Source: Cognatundibacterium crateris
GTDB taxonomy: Bacteria > Pseudomonadota > Gammaproteobacteria > Burkholderiales > Burkholderiaceae_D
Reading direction: 5' to 3'
Assembly (NCBI RefSeq): GCF_010078235.1
Contig: NZ_JAABOS010000011.1
Span: forward strand, 19,278 to 83,277
Length of the DNA: 64,000 nucleotides
Every line of letters starts with the position of its first letter. Within the stretch, counting starts at the first letter, position 1. The translations under genes were made by a program, and so were the position numbers. The notes below the pieces were generated by a model. The model saw only the letters and a list, made by a program, of their open reading frames with translations. It was not told the DNA's origin and did not search any database. Below are positions 53,412 to 63,900 of the stretch, in pieces.

Positions 53412-54599
53412 TTACACCTGAGGCGTTTGCGTTTCCTCCTTCGCCAGCCTTGCTGTGTGCTGTGCCGGTTTGCGCAACAGCGCCCACAGTGCAAGGAAGG
53501 GCCAGAACAGAGATAAGAACTGCGCGGCACCGTTAAAGTTCAAAAATTTCCCCTGTACCCAGGTTTGCATGGTGGCACTGAAGTAGGGGTTGTCCGGCAA
53601 AATATTCAGCACCATGAGACTCAGCAGCATGAGTACGAACGCCAGCCTTTTCTGCACATGCAGAGGCGCAAACGAAAAGCCGTACAGCATAATCGCGCTG
53701 ATCAGCAAGCCACCGCGCGCGCCGGGGGTGAGCCAGCCAAACGCATATTCGGGTTGGAAGAACAGCGCTGCAGCCAGTGACTTGCCTACGATAGCCAGGC
53801 TCAGCAGCAAAGCGGATAGCCAGAATTTTGGTGCATGGCGGTTGAGCAGACTCATGCACAGCAGCAGCGCGCCAGTGCAGCCGCAGGCAGTGATCAGGGC
53901 TTCGGCTAACAGATATTCTTCCGGTGTCAGCTCGGTCCCGCGCAAGATCAGTGCGCTCAGATCGATGTCCATATCAAAGAACTGGCTCAGGTGCTCAGAC
54001 AGAATCGGAAAAATGCCACCTAGTCCGAATAAATAGGCCTGAGGATACAGCTGCGCCATCGGCCACAGGCCCAGTATCACGATTTCCTGACTGGATTCCT
54101 GGTAAGTCCACTGCTTGCGTAATAAGCGCAAACGTCCTTTTTCCATCAGCCAGGGTGTCAGCCATGCAGCCAGCAAGGCACCCAGGATGGCGCCACTGCT
54201 GTTGGTGAGTATGTCGACGACAGACGTGACACGACTCGGTAAAAAATACTGGACCAATTCGGCGCAGACTGAGATGCAGCTACCGGCCAGGCCAGCCAGC
54301 AGTGCAGACCAGCCAGCCTTTATATGCGGATACAGGGCAAACACAAACAATGCGCCCAGTGGCACATAAGCGATGACGTTGGTGATCACATCAAACCATG
54401 TCCAGTAACGCGGCCACTGGCGTAATACATCGGGCAGCGCCGACAGATTATTGGCTTGCCAGCCGGTGAACGGATACCAGCTCGCGTACAGAATCAGTAC
54501 GACGTAAGCCAGCAAACTGACCCGTGCGAACGGCGAACTTTGGCGTATCAGGTTCAGCTCGGAAGCTGGCGCAGCAGCGCTGTCGGCATGAATAGACAT
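53412..54599 (-). CDS. VanZ family membrane protein
   Basis: A 395-residue protein with about nine to ten transmembrane helices. The N-terminal VanZ region (about 25-150) has YVVLILYASWYPFTGW, NVIAYVPLGALFVF and the ELVQYFLPSRVTSVVDILTN segment (in part) that marks the family. The C-terminal half is further hydrophobic helices of unknown role. It starts 1 base past the lipoprotein stop, so it is the last gene of the MCE operon. VanZ in enterococci affects teicoplanin resistance, but in Gram-negatives it is uncharacterised; an envelope role fits the operon. Confidence 0.85.
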   Translation of the reverse strand: MSIHADSAAAPASELNLIRQSSPFARVSLLAYVVLILYASWYPFTGWQANNLSALPDVLRQWPRYWTWFDVITNVIAYVPLGALFVFALYPHIKAGWSALLAGLAGSCISVCAELVQYFLPSRVTSVVDILTNSSGAILGALLAAWLTPWLMEKGRLRLLRKQWTYQESSQEIVILGLWPMAQLYPQAYLFGLGGIFPILSEHLSQFFDMDIDLSALILRGTELTPEEYLLAEALITACGCTGALLLCMSLLNRHAPKFWLSALLLSLAIVGKSLAAALFFQPEYAFGWLTPGARGGLLISAIMLYGFSFAPLHVQKRLAFVLMLLSLMVLNILPDNPYFSATMQTWVQGKFLNFNGAAQFLSLFWPFLALWALLRKPAQHTARLAKEETQTPQV

Positions 54600-54600
54600 G

Positions 54601-55257
54601 TCAGTTCAACTGCAGGATTTCCTGCTGTAACTCAGCGATCAACTGGTCCACTGCCTGTTGCAGGGCAGTCGCCCCGCCTGCTGCATCAGCCTGTCTGGCG
54701 GGAAGCTGGATCTGAAACTGACGATGACGCAGCACTTTTCCGCCTTTGCTGATCAGAGCGCGCCCATTGAGCTGGGCGTGGCTGCTGCTGGCTGAGCTGA
54801 AGACTTGTGAGAATTCGTCCAATTCCAGTTGCAGCACCGGTGTGTCAGGCGCGGCCTGATTCCTTTGTAGTATCAAACCACCGGCAGCGCTGGTCTGCTG
54901 CTTGATACGCTGTTGTATCAATTGTGCCGGCGGCATGCTCCAGCGCGCATAGGCATAGGCTTTCAGCTGTTGTGCATTCTCATATTGCAGGCGGTAGAGC
55001 ATGGCCTGGCTGTCGAGCGCAGCCGTGGTCTGTATGTCGGCCAGTACAAAGCGCAGACTGGCTGGCGCTGATGTTATCGGGTTGGCAGGGGTGGCAGTTA
55101 GCGGACCCAGATCATATTGTTGTTTGAGTGGTGCCGGATTACTGCTGCATGCGGTCATGCTGGCGATAGCAAGCAGCGTAAGCAGTCCAGACAGTATCCG
55201 CTTCAATTCGCGGGACGATCCATCTTTAGAGAAATCAGCTGACAGGATAGAAAACAT
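54601..55257 (-). CDS. ABC-type transport auxiliary lipoprotein (PqiC-like)
   Basis: A 218-residue lipoprotein. The signal has a long basic start (MFSILSADFSKDGSSRELKR), and the lipobox ASMTAC places Cys at about residue 37. The mature part follows the ABC_trans_aux family: YDLGPLTA near 49, FVLADIQTTAALDSQAMLYR near 70, a YARWSMPP segment and a C-terminal QAVDQLIAELQQEI helix. AAGGA precedes the ATG. It is the outer-membrane partner of the MCE system. Confidence 0.85.
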   Translation of the reverse strand: MFSILSADFSKDGSSRELKRILSGLLTLLAIASMTACSSNPAPLKQQYDLGPLTATPANPITSAPASLRFVLADIQTTAALDSQAMLYRLQYENAQQLKAYAYARWSMPPAQLIQQRIKQQTSAAGGLILQRNQAAPDTPVLQLELDEFSQVFSSASSSHAQLNGRALISKGGKVLRHRQFQIQLPARQADAAGGATALQQAVDQLIAELQQEILQLN

Positions 55258-55323
55258 ACTTGTCCTTAATTAAATACGGGAGCTGGCTTTTGCATAGTTT
55301 AAGCAAGCTTGGGGTGATCTGGT

Positions 55324-56265
55324 TTATCTGGCAGGTGCACTGAAGCCAGGTTCGCCCGGGCCGGGTGACGCTGGCGGTGGGCCAAACAGGATGCTTTGCG
55401 GGCGTTCATTCAGACTTTCTGCGGTGCGACCAACGGCACGCAGGCTTTGGCGCGCCTCATTACTCAGCGTATTCAGACGGGGCAGAGTATCTAAATACAA
55501 GGTGTTGTTGAACAACTCCAGACTTTGATTGAAGCGGAAGACAGGACTGTCCGGGCCCTGCAGGCGGGTACTGAACTGAGTCAGGTTCTGGGTCAGCTGA
55601 CTGGCATCTTTAGACAATTGATTCACCGATTGTAAGGTGCTGCCAGCTTGTTGCATCAGCACCGGTAATTGCTGTAAGGCCGGATTGATCTGATCCGGTA
55701 CCGCTTCCCAGCGTTGAGCCAGTTTGCCGAAGCTTTCCAGGGTATGAACGACCGATTTCTGATTGTCGGGGTCCAGCATATGATTGAGGCGTTTGGTCAG
55801 TTCTTCAGCCTGAGTCAGGATAGCGATACCGCGTTGCTCCAGATTTTGCAGCATGCCAGGACGCAGCGGTATACGGGCGATGCTGGCGCCAGCCTGCAGT
55901 AACTGACTTTGCTGCGCTTTGGCATCTTCATCGAGCTGCACAAAAGCGATACCTGTCACGCCCTGATAAGCCAGTGTCGCAAAGGTCGCATTGGTCACCG
56001 GCGTATCGGGCAGCACCTCCAGACGCAGTATGATTTGTCCAGGTACTTTGTCATCGAAATCGATGTCAGTGACATTGCCGACCTTGATACCTTTGTAGCG
56101 TACTACCGCTTGTAAATTCAAACCGGATACCGCCGATTTGGTCACGATCTCATAGGGTGTGCGCTGGATTTTGTCGCGCCCCAGCCAGATCGCCAGCAGC
56201 GTAGCGAGTGCGAGTAAGGCGATCGTAAAAAATCCTGCGATTAAAGCATGTGAACGGTTTTCCAT
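55324..56265 (-). CDS. MCE/MlaD-family lipid-binding protein
   Basis: A 313-residue protein with one N-terminal membrane helix (about 8-27, ALIAGFFTIALLALATLLAI). The MCE domain spans about 40-118 (YEIVTKSAVSGLNLQAVVRYKG region, PGQIILRLEV, ATLAYQGVTGIAFVQL). A long C-terminal helical segment (about 130-290) can assemble with others into a tunnel. GGGAG lies 4 bases before the ATG at 56265, which overlaps the previous gene's end by a base or two. It carries lipids between inner and outer membranes. Confidence 0.92.
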   Translation of the reverse strand: MENRSHALIAGFFTIALLALATLLAIWLGRDKIQRTPYEIVTKSAVSGLNLQAVVRYKGIKVGNVTDIDFDDKVPGQIILRLEVLPDTPVTNATFATLAYQGVTGIAFVQLDEDAKAQQSQLLQAGASIARIPLRPGMLQNLEQRGIAILTQAEELTKRLNHMLDPDNQKSVVHTLESFGKLAQRWEAVPDQINPALQQLPVLMQQAGSTLQSVNQLSKDASQLTQNLTQFSTRLQGPDSPVFRFNQSLELFNNTLYLDTLPRLNTLSNEARQSLRAVGRTAESLNERPQSILFGPPPASPGPGEPGFSAPAR

Positions 56266-56266
56266 A

Positions 56267-57064
56267 TCACTCCCGGTCAGGTTGGGGTTGCAGTACTTCC
56301 ATGGCGCGTAGTCCACGGCCGCCCAGGAAAAATTGTTTGATAAACGGATGCGGAAAACGCACCACTTCTTGCGGGCTGCCTAAGGTCAGCACGCGCTTTT
56401 CTGCCAGCACTGCAATCCGGCTGGATAAAGCAAACAGGCTGTCCAGGTCATGCGTTACCATGATCACGGTCAGACTCAGTTGCTGGTGCAGCGACTGTAT
56501 CAGCTCCACGAAACTGTCAGAGCGGTCAGGGTCCAGACCGGCTGTGGGTTCATCCAGAAACAAGAGCTCAGGATCCAGCGCCAGTGCACGCGCCAGTGCG
56601 ATACGTTTGACCATGCCGCCCGACAGATCGGCTGGCATTTTTCGCGCGTGCTCAAAGCCGATATTGACCATGTGCAGCTTCAGGTAAACCAGATCACGGA
56701 TTAAATCTTCCGGTAGCTTGCCCAGTTCGCGCATAGGTTGTGCGACATTGTCGAACACACTGAGTGCTGAGTACAGTGCGCCCTGCTGGAACAACATGCC
56801 TGAGCGCTTACGCAGATAATCCAGATTGCCGGCTTTCGGTGCATGGATGTCTTCGCCAAAGACTTCGATACTGCCGCGCTTAGGGATTTCTAAGCCCAGC
56901 ATTTGCCGCATCAATACGGTCTTACCGGTGCCCGAGCCGCCGACCACAGATAAAATTTCACCACGTCTGACGTCGAGTTCCAGATTGTCATGCACCACCA
57001 TGCGTCCGAACTGCGTACGCAGGCCGCGGATACGGATCAGATTTTCTGTGTTCTGCTCTGCCAT
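56267..57064 (-). CDS. MlaF-like ABC transporter ATPase
   Basis: A 265-residue ATPase. Walker A is GGSGTGKT (42-49), the signature is LSGGMVKRIALARAL (about 143), and Walker B is LLFLDEPTAGLDP. LSGGM is typical of the MlaF group. It energises the MlaE-like permease. The ATG at 57064 is just past the permease stop (TGACATG). Confidence 0.94.
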   Translation of the reverse strand: MAEQNTENLIRIRGLRTQFGRMVVHDNLELDVRRGEILSVVGGSGTGKTVLMRQMLGLEIPKRGSIEVFGEDIHAPKAGNLDYLRKRSGMLFQQGALYSALSVFDNVAQPMRELGKLPEDLIRDLVYLKLHMVNIGFEHARKMPADLSGGMVKRIALARALALDPELLFLDEPTAGLDPDRSDSFVELIQSLHQQLSLTVIMVTHDLDSLFALSSRIAVLAEKRVLTLGSPQEVVRFPHPFIKQFFLGGRGLRAMEVLQPQPDRE

Positions 57065-57065
57065 G

Positions 57066-58190
57066 TCAGTACCCGGTTTTGCTGAAAATGATGGCGAACA
57101 AAGCATCGGCAATGATGACCATAGTAATTGAGATCACCACCGAACTGGTTGTGCCTCGGCCCAGACTTTCAGTATTTGGTTCTATACGCAGCCCAAAATG
57201 GCAGGCGATCAAAGCGATCAGCACCCCAAAGCTCACGCCTTTGAGTAAGCCTATCCAGTAATTCAGGATAGGCACCGCTTCCGGCAGTTTATAGATGAAA
57301 AACGCGGGACTCATGCCTAGCAGCGCCTGGGCGGCGATCATGCCGCCTATTAGCGCCATGATATCGGTCCAGATCACAATTAAGGGCATTGCTATCGCTA
57401 AGGCCAGCACGCGCGGCATGATCAGCCGGAATCCATGTGGGATACCCATGACCTGCATCGCATCCAGTTCTTCGGTCACCCGCATCACACCTAGCTGTGC
57501 GGTGATCGCAGAGCCGGAACGCCCGGCTACCAGGATGGCGGCTAACATAGGGCCGAGCTCGCGGATAATACTCATGCCCAGCAAATTGACGATGAACAGG
57601 TCGCCGCCAAAGGTTTTCAACTGTTGGGCGGATAAATAGGACAGCACGATGCCGATTAATATCCCCACCAGCGCAGTAATGCCCAGCGCCTGAGCGCCCA
57701 TGCGGTAGATATTGGCTGAAATTTCTTTCCAGGGGCCACGCAAAGGATGGCGGATGAAGCGACCCAGATCCAGCATCAGCTGACCGAGCAAACCCACGAA
57801 ACTAAAACAATGTGCAAAAAAGCCCAGCACCGTGCTGCCCAGTCTCATCACGCGTGTCAGTCTGGGTTTGGGCTCGACCGGTTGGGCAAGCTGGCTGACT
57901 GTATGCAAGCGTTCAAATATTCCGAGGTGCTGCTCGCTGATGTTGGCGTGCGCAGGGAGCTGTTGCTGCCATACGCGCCATAGCAATTGCGCCCCCAGAT
58001 GATCCAGTGCTTCAATCTGACTCAGATCCCAGTGCAAGGCTGGACGTAAGGCCAGTTGATTCAACTGCTGCTGTAACTCTGACAGCCGCTCAGCGTGACA
58101 CAGGGTATGCGCGAGCCAGCAGCCTTGTAGCTGCACAACGCTCTCATTCTGAGTGATCACACTCAATGTGGGTGGGGTATCAATACGCAT
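57066..58190 (-). CDS. MlaE-like permease with N-terminal STAS-like domain
   Basis: A 374-residue protein. Residues 1-105 are STAS-like (VVQLQGCWLAHTL, LHWDLSQIEALDHLGAQLLW), a function supplied by separate MlaB in E. coli. Residues about 130-374 are the five-helix MlaE permease (LSYLSAQQLKTFGGDLFIVN; RELGPMLAAILVAGRSGSAI; EELDAMQVMGIP). It is the first gene of the operon. I chose 58190 over 58259, though no strong ribosome-binding site marks it. Confidence 0.92.
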   Translation of the reverse strand: MRIDTPPTLSVITQNESVVQLQGCWLAHTLCHAERLSELQQQLNQLALRPALHWDLSQIEALDHLGAQLLWRVWQQQLPAHANISEQHLGIFERLHTVSQLAQPVEPKPRLTRVMRLGSTVLGFFAHCFSFVGLLGQLMLDLGRFIRHPLRGPWKEISANIYRMGAQALGITALVGILIGIVLSYLSAQQLKTFGGDLFIVNLLGMSIIRELGPMLAAILVAGRSGSAITAQLGVMRVTEELDAMQVMGIPHGFRLIMPRVLALAIAMPLIVIWTDIMALIGGMIAAQALLGMSPAFFIYKLPEAVPILNYWIGLLKGVSFGVLIALIACHFGLRIEPNTESLGRGTTSSVVISITMVIIADALFAIIFSKTGY

Positions 58191-58289
58191 GTCAGAAGTG
58201 TAAGCGAATTTGTCGCCATGCGGGAGCGCGTTGCGCTCGGCCTTGCCAGGCTGTACCAAGAGGTGAGTCTGGCACAGCCCTGGCGGAGT

Positions 58290-60128
58290 CTATTTTTGTG
58301 ACAGCGGCGTTTTGTTATCGATCACTTCGCGACATTCGCCTTTGATCGTCGCATTGTCGTAATTCGTCCAGCCATAGCTATCGACATAGCGAAGATGCGG
58401 CTTCCAGCGCGGGCTGACTATGCTGCGTTCCAGTTTTTCGTCCGGATAGCGGATGTCTGCCATGTCCAGCAGCGTATGAAACACGTTTTCTGTACTCAGC
58501 GGCGCGCGCTGATGGGCGCGCAGTTGCCGGATTTTTTCCGGGTATTTTTCTAAATAGGCGTCGGAATACCACACAAAGCCCGGTACATGGAATTCATACT
58601 GCGTGTTATGCCCATGAAACGCGAGATTGCAGCTGCCGTCATACAAAGTCTGACCATGGTCGGATACATACATCAGTGAACTCAATATGCCGCTATCCTT
58701 CAGGCGTTGTATGAAGCCCGACAAGACCCAGTCTGTATAAAGGATGGAGTTGTCATAGCTGTTGCTGAGTGCTTCTTTATTTTTCAGATCGGTATAGGCG
58801 GGATTCACCACGCCGTATAAAGAAGGTTTCCAGTGGTCGTATTCCGCCGGATGACGGTGGCTGTAATTCCAGTGATTGCCCAGGGTATGCAGTACGATCA
58901 GCTTTTTTGGGGCCGCATCCTGCAGCGCGCGTTCCAGCGGCGCAAATAACACATCATCCAGATTGGATTGATTGGTATAGCCGCCCAGATTCAGGAACTG
59001 GGTCACATCGGCCTCTTTGGCAAATACCGAGGTTGGCGTGTCGAACTGGCCAAAACTCATCTGATTCGAAATCCAGTAGGTTTTATAACCCGCTTCGCGA
59101 TAGGCAGACAAAAAAGACTTTTCTGAAAAGCCAGCCTGTAAGCCTTGTGCCGCCGGTTTGCGCGAAACGATGATAGGCACTGACAAACGGGTGGCTGACA
59201 CAGCAGAAATCATGTCACTAAAGCTGACCAGATTTTCTTCCAGGCTTAACAGCGGATTGGTTTCCCTGTCATAGCCATTCAGGCTCCAGCGGTCGTAGCG
59301 TGAGGATTCGCCGATCACCATCACTACTACTTGCGGCGCGGCCGGGTCGCCTTGTAAGTGCGCACCGAAGTGAAATGTGCGGCTTTTATCGGATAAATGA
59401 TTCAGGTAATCGCGCTCGTTCCAGAAGTCGATACTGCGCAATATCAGGCCGAATGGCCAGACGCGCGCAAACACTTCCTCGTCAGCGACCGGTACCAGCC
59501 ATGCCGGCGCCGGACCTGGGCCCTGGATTAAACGTTGCCGCCCGGCCTCCAACGCTGACACAGATATCGCCTTGCCACTGATGGCGGCACGGGTAGAGGC
59601 ACTGCCTGATTTGCCGGAAGCGGTTTGTGCCTGCACCCCTACCCAGTAGGCATAGCTGCTGATCACGCTGATGACGAGTGTTGCACAAAGTGCCAGCCAG
59701 CGGCTGGGGTGACGCCAGGCCAGCACATCGCTACGCCAGACAAAGCGCTGCAACTGCCACCACCAGGCGACGATGAGGATGCTGAGCCCTGCCAATAACC
59801 ACACTTTATTGCCCAGGAATTCGGCGGCTTCTTTTGGGCTGGTTTCCAGCATGATGCCCAGATGATGAGTGGATATACCCTGGCCATAGTAGAGGCGCAG
59901 GTAGATTTCTACAGGCATCATTAGCATCGCTGGCAATAGCAGGCAATGAAACCAGCGCGGGCTTTTGAATACCGCCCACAGCATGATCCAGGCCAGCAGC
60001 CCGGATGCCAGTATCGTTCCGGCGTGATCCACGGATTGTTGTTGCAGGTAAGGGAAGAATGGCAGCGCAGACAATAAGCCATAGCTGCTTAATAAAAAAA
60101 TGCGGGAAAAGCGGTTGGAGGTAGGCAT
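58290..60128 (-). CDS. Phosphoethanolamine transferase-like sulfatase-fold enzyme
   Basis: A 612-residue protein. Five N-terminal membrane helices (about 10-175) precede a periplasmic sulfatase domain. The catalytic motif GESSRYDRWSLNGYDRE begins at G273; the nucleophile is Ser (S275 or S276) where EptA has Thr. VSDHGQTLYDG and a late HGHNTQYEFHVPGFVW supply metal ligands. The fold suggests transfer of phosphoethanolamine to lipid A or a core sugar, more like CptA. Phosphoglycerol transfer is possible. It lies 99 bases upstream of the MCE operon, same strand. Confidence 0.83.
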   Translation of the reverse strand: MPTSNRFSRIFLLSSYGLLSALPFFPYLQQQSVDHAGTILASGLLAWIMLWAVFKSPRWFHCLLLPAMLMMPVEIYLRLYYGQGISTHHLGIMLETSPKEAAEFLGNKVWLLAGLSILIVAWWWQLQRFVWRSDVLAWRHPSRWLALCATLVISVISSYAYWVGVQAQTASGKSGSASTRAAISGKAISVSALEAGRQRLIQGPGPAPAWLVPVADEEVFARVWPFGLILRSIDFWNERDYLNHLSDKSRTFHFGAHLQGDPAAPQVVVMVIGESSRYDRWSLNGYDRETNPLLSLEENLVSFSDMISAVSATRLSVPIIVSRKPAAQGLQAGFSEKSFLSAYREAGYKTYWISNQMSFGQFDTPTSVFAKEADVTQFLNLGGYTNQSNLDDVLFAPLERALQDAAPKKLIVLHTLGNHWNYSHRHPAEYDHWKPSLYGVVNPAYTDLKNKEALSNSYDNSILYTDWVLSGFIQRLKDSGILSSLMYVSDHGQTLYDGSCNLAFHGHNTQYEFHVPGFVWYSDAYLEKYPEKIRQLRAHQRAPLSTENVFHTLLDMADIRYPDEKLERSIVSPRWKPHLRYVDSYGWTNYDNATIKGECREVIDNKTPLSQK

Positions 60129-60658
60129 GGCTGTGATCTGTGGGATGTCCCTGTGCCGGAGTGCAAGTTTTGTATAAAGGGCGTCAATATAAAGGATTTA
60201 TGCGGCCTCAAGGCATTTGTTCGATCTTTTCGGTCTTAATCGGATGTGTAACGCATAAGGTAGATAACGGCAGTTGTACTTGTCGTTCCTTTTAAGATGA
60301 AGAGGCGGGGAGGCATTTGCCCTGAATTTTGATTGCAAACCGGCAGCGATGCTTGATTTATCGCCGAAATTGCCTACTCTGAACAACCTCGCTAACTCAG
60401 TGTGAGGCATCCTAAGCCGTCAAAATTCATTGACATGCTTGCGTGAACAGACATAAAATTGCGAGTTCTCGATTTTGGGTTAATGTTTTTTGCTGCAATT
60501 TGTGCCTGTAAGTCACGAAAATTTTGCATAAAAAACAGGCAAATGGCATGCGTTTCAGCGTGCCTCTCTGCAAATTCAAACGGGGAAAATTGATTTTTAG
60601 TTCCCGGGCAACCGTTTCCGGGTTTGTATTAACGTTGTATTTTGTTGGATTAAAAACG
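60129..60658. other. 530-bp str operon upstream region
   Basis: It holds the str promoter and a roughly 190-base leader. No gene is supported in it, though an rpsL-frame extension to 60524 is open by chance. Confidence 0.7.
60430..60459 (+). promoter_or_regulatory. Sigma-70 promoter of the str operon
   Basis: -35 TTGACA (60430-60435), an 18-base spacer and -10 TAAAAT (60454-60459). The consensus -35 and the A/T-rich setting suit a strong ribosomal promoter. Confidence 0.72.
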
Positions 60659-61042
60659 ATGCCAACCATCAATCAACTGATTCGCCAACCACGCGTTTCC
60701 GCTGTGGTTAAGAGCAAATCGCCGGCGCTGGAAAACAGCCCGCAAAAACGTGGCGTTTGCACCCGCGTTTACACAACAACTCCTAAGAAGCCAAACTCGG
60801 CTTTGCGTAAAGTTGCTAAAGTTCGTCTGACCAACGGTTTCGAAGTTATTTCGTACATCGGCGGTGAAGGCCATAACCTGCAAGAACATAGCGTCGTGCT
60901 GATACGCGGCGGCCGTGTAAAAGATTTGCCGGGTGTGCGTTATCACATGGTTCGCGGTGCTTTGGATACTCAAGGCGTTAAAGACCGTAAGCAAGCTCGT
61001 TCCAAATACGGTGCGAAGCGTGCTAAGGCTGTTAAGAAGTAA
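60659..61042 (+). CDS. rpsL: 30S ribosomal protein S12
   Basis: A 127-residue protein starting [32 protein letters not shown] retains the wild-type Lys at the K43 position, and [16 protein letters not shown] retains K88; changes at either give streptomycin resistance, so no resistance is predicted. S12 checks codon pairing in the decoding centre. First gene of the str operon; 142 bases separate it from rpsG. Confidence 0.98.
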   Translation: MPTINQLIRQPRVSAVVKSKSPALENSPQKRGVCTRVYTTTPKKPNSALRKVAKVRLTNGFEVISYIGGEGHNLQEHSVVLIRGGRVKDLPGVRYHMVRGALDTQGVKDRKQARSKYGAKRAKAVKK

Positions 61043-61184
61043 TTAACTCGTAATTTAATCTCCGTAGACTCTACGGATCAGTGTCGGTTCGGAATGAACC
61101 GAGTAAGTGGCAGGCTATGATGGCCCGTCGCGAGTGTCAATAAAGTGTTATCTGACGCTCAACTGAAGATTGAAAGGAATTGAA

Positions 61185-61655
61185 ATGCCACGTCGTCGTG
61201 AGGTCCCGAAACGGGACGTACTGCCGGATCCAAAATTCGGTAATGTAGAAGTTGCAAAATTTGTTAACGTATTGATGTTGTCTGGCAAGAAGTCTGTTGC
61301 TGAAGGCATTATCTACGGTGCATTCGATCAGATCCAGGCTAAATCTGGCAAAGATCCGCTGGAAGTGTTCGCACAAGCTATCAACAATGCGAAGCCATTG
61401 GTTGAAGTTAAGTCCCGTCGCGTTGGTGGTGCAAACTACCAGGTGCCAGTTGAAGTTCGCCCAGTCCGTCGCTTAGCTTTGTCTATGCGTTGGCTGCGTG
61501 AAGCTGCTAACAAGCGCAGCGAAAAATCCATGCCTTTGCGTTTGGCTGGTGAATTGTTGGAAGCCGCAGAAGGTCGCGGCGGTGCAATGAAGAAACGTGA
61601 TGAAGTCCATCGTATGGCTGAAGCCAACAAGGCCTTCTCTCACTTCCGCTTCTAA
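61185..61655 (+). CDS. rpsG: 30S ribosomal protein S7
   Basis: A 156-residue protein starting [19 protein letters not shown], with the conserved [20 protein letters not shown] (in part) and [22 protein letters not shown] lies 6 bases before the ATG. In E. coli S7 represses the str operon by binding the rpsL-rpsG spacer; the 142-base spacer here could hold a similar site, but I did not recognise its structure. Confidence 0.98.
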   Translation: MPRRREVPKRDVLPDPKFGNVEVAKFVNVLMLSGKKSVAEGIIYGAFDQIQAKSGKDPLEVFAQAINNAKPLVEVKSRRVGGANYQVPVEVRPVRRLALSMRWLREAANKRSEKSMPLRLAGELLEAAEGRGGAMKKRDEVHRMAEANKAFSHFRF

Positions 61656-61784
61656 GAGTAAGAGTAGGGAGTCATTGTATGAACTTTATGCAATGGCTCT
61701 GGCAAGTATTTTGAATCAGGCCGGGCGCGATTTTCACAAAAAATTGCGCTCGGTTTTGTCCATTAAAAGATTTAGGAATATCCT

Positions 61785-63890
61785 ATGGCCCGTAAGACCC
61801 CCATTGAGCGCTACCGTAATATCGGTATTTCCGCTCACATCGATGCAGGTAAAACAACGACCACTGAACGCGTTCTGTTCTACACCGGTGTAAATCACAA
61901 AATCGGTGAAGTGCATGATGGCGCCGCTACCATGGACTGGATGGAGCAAGAGCAGGAACGTGGTATTACCATTACTTCCGCTGCGACGACATGCTACTGG
62001 AAGGGCATGGCGAATAATTTCCCTGAGCATCACATCAACATCATCGATACACCAGGCCACGTTGACTTCACGATTGAAGTTGAGCGTTCCATGCGTGTTC
62101 TGGATGGCGCCTGCATGGTTTACTGTGCAGTAGGTGGTGTGCAGCCTCAGTCTGAAACCGTATGGCGTCAGGCTAACAAATACAAAGTCCCACGTTTGGC
62201 ATTCGTCAACAAGATGGACCGTACCGGCGCGAACTTCTTCAAAGTGTACGATCAAATGCGTGCACGTTTGAAGGCAAACCCAGTACCTCTGCAAGTACCT
62301 ATCGGTGCTGAAGACCTGTTCGAAGGTGTGATCGATCTGGTTAAAATGAAGGCTATCATTTGGGATGCAGCATCCCAGGGTATGAAGTTTGAATACCGTG
62401 ATATTCCGGAAAATCTGTTGGCTGAAGCGCAAAAATGGCGTGAAAACATGGTTGAAGCGGCAGCTGAAGCCAGTGAAGAGCTGATGAACAAATACCTGGA
62501 AGATGGTGACCTGACTGAGGCTGAAATTAAAGTAGCCCTGCGTCAGCGTACTATTGCTTCTGAAATCGTTCCTATGATGTGCGGTACGGCATTTAAGAAC
62601 AAAGGTGTTCAGGCGATGTTGGATGCGGTTGTTGAATACCTGCCATCTCCATTGGACATTCCACCAGTTCCTGGCGTGAATGAAGATGATGAGCCAGTTG
62701 TTCGTAATGCTGATGACAACGAAAAATTCTCTGCACTGGCGTTCAAAATTGCGACGGATCCATTCGTTGGTCAATTGTGCTTTATCCGTTGCTACTCCGG
62801 TAAATTGAATTCTGGCGACAGCGTTTATAACTCTGTTAAAGAGAAAAAAGAACGTATCGGTCGTCTGGTTCAGATGCACGCGAACCAACGTGAAGAAATC
62901 AAAGAAATGATGGCGGGTGATATCGCTGCGGTTGTGGGTCTGAAAGACACAACAACTGGTGATACTCTGTGTGATGAAAAAGCGATCGTTGTTCTGGAAC
63001 GCATGATATTCCCAGAGCCAGTTATTTCTCAGGCAGTTGAGCCAAAAACTAAGGCTGACCAAGAGAAAATGGGCTTGGCACTGAACCGTCTGGCTGCAGA
63101 AGATCCATCTTTCCGCGTACGTACTGACGAAGAATCTGGTCAGACAATTATCGCCGGTATGGGTGAATTGCATCTGGATATTATCGTTGACCGTATGAAG
63201 CGTGAATTCAACGTGGAAGCAACTGTTGGTAAGCCACAGGTTGCGTACCGCGAAACAATTCGCAAAACATGCGAAGAAATCGAAGGTAAATTCGTTAAGC
63301 AATCTGGTGGTCGTGGTCAGTACGGTCACGTTGTTCTGAAAATTGAACCACAAGAACCAGGTAAAGGTTTCGAATTCGTTGACGCGATCAAAGGCGGTAC
63401 TGTTCCACGTGAATACATCCCTGCGGTTGAAAAAGGTGTTCGCGAAACACTGACTTCCGGTGTATTGGCTGGTTACCCAGTGGTTGACGTTAAAGTTACT
63501 CTGTTCTTCGGTTCTTACCATGACGTTGACTCCAACGAAAACGCATTCCGTATGGCGGGTTCGATGGCATTCAAAGACGGCTGCCGTAAAGCAAGCCCAG
63601 TTATTCTGGAGCCTATGATGGCTGTGGAAGTTGAAACACCTGAAGACTACGCTGGTACTGTGATGGGTGACTTGTCTTCCCGTCGTGGTATGGTTCAGGG
63701 TATGGATGAGATCGCTGGTGGCGGTGGTAAGATTATCAAAGCTGAAGTGCCTTTGTCTGAAATGTTTGGTTATTCCACATCCCTGCGTTCCGCTACCCAA
63801 GGTCGCGCAACGTATTCCATGGAATTCAAGCACTACTCTGAAGCGCCTAAGAATGTGATCGACGCGATCGTTACATCTAAAGCTAAGTAA
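61785..63890 (+). CDS. fusA: Elongation factor G
   Basis: A 701-residue translocase GTPase. G1 is [13 protein letters not shown] (about 15-27), G3 [10 protein letters not shown]4 [10 protein letters not shown], and the domain IV segment [15 protein letters not shown] marks the mimic of the tRNA anticodon arm. It drives tRNA-mRNA translocation on the ribosome. It lies 129 bases after rpsG and is separated from tuf by a hairpin. Confidence 0.98.
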   Translation: MARKTPIERYRNIGISAHIDAGKTTTTERVLFYTGVNHKIGEVHDGAATMDWMEQEQERGITITSAATTCYWKGMANNFPEHHINIIDTPGHVDFTIEVERSMRVLDGACMVYCAVGGVQPQSETVWRQANKYKVPRLAFVNKMDRTGANFFKVYDQMRARLKANPVPLQVPIGAEDLFEGVIDLVKMKAIIWDAASQGMKFEYRDIPENLLAEAQKWRENMVEAAAEASEELMNKYLEDGDLTEAEIKVALRQRTIASEIVPMMCGTAFKNKGVQAMLDAVVEYLPSPLDIPPVPGVNEDDEPVVRNADDNEKFSALAFKIATDPFVGQLCFIRCYSGKLNSGDSVYNSVKEKKERIGRLVQMHANQREEIKEMMAGDIAAVVGLKDTTTGDTLCDEKAIVVLERMIFPEPVISQAVEPKTKADQEKMGLALNRLAAEDPSFRVRTDEESGQTIIAGMGELHLDIIVDRMKREFNVEATVGKPQVAYRETIRKTCEEIEGKFVKQSGGRGQYGHVVLKIEPQEPGKGFEFVDAIKGGTVPREYIPAVEKGVRETLTSGVLAGYPVVDVKVTLFFGSYHDVDSNENAFRMAGSMAFKDGCRKASPVILEPMMAVEVETPEDYAGTVMGDLSSRRGMVQGMDEIAGGGGKIIKAEVPLSEMFGYSTSLRSATQGRATYSMEFKHYSEAPKNVIDAIVTSKAK

Positions 63891-63900
63891 TAAAGAATCA

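Noticed and set aside
60659..61042. Streptomycin-resistance change in S12
   Set aside because: Both Lys positions linked to resistance are wild type.
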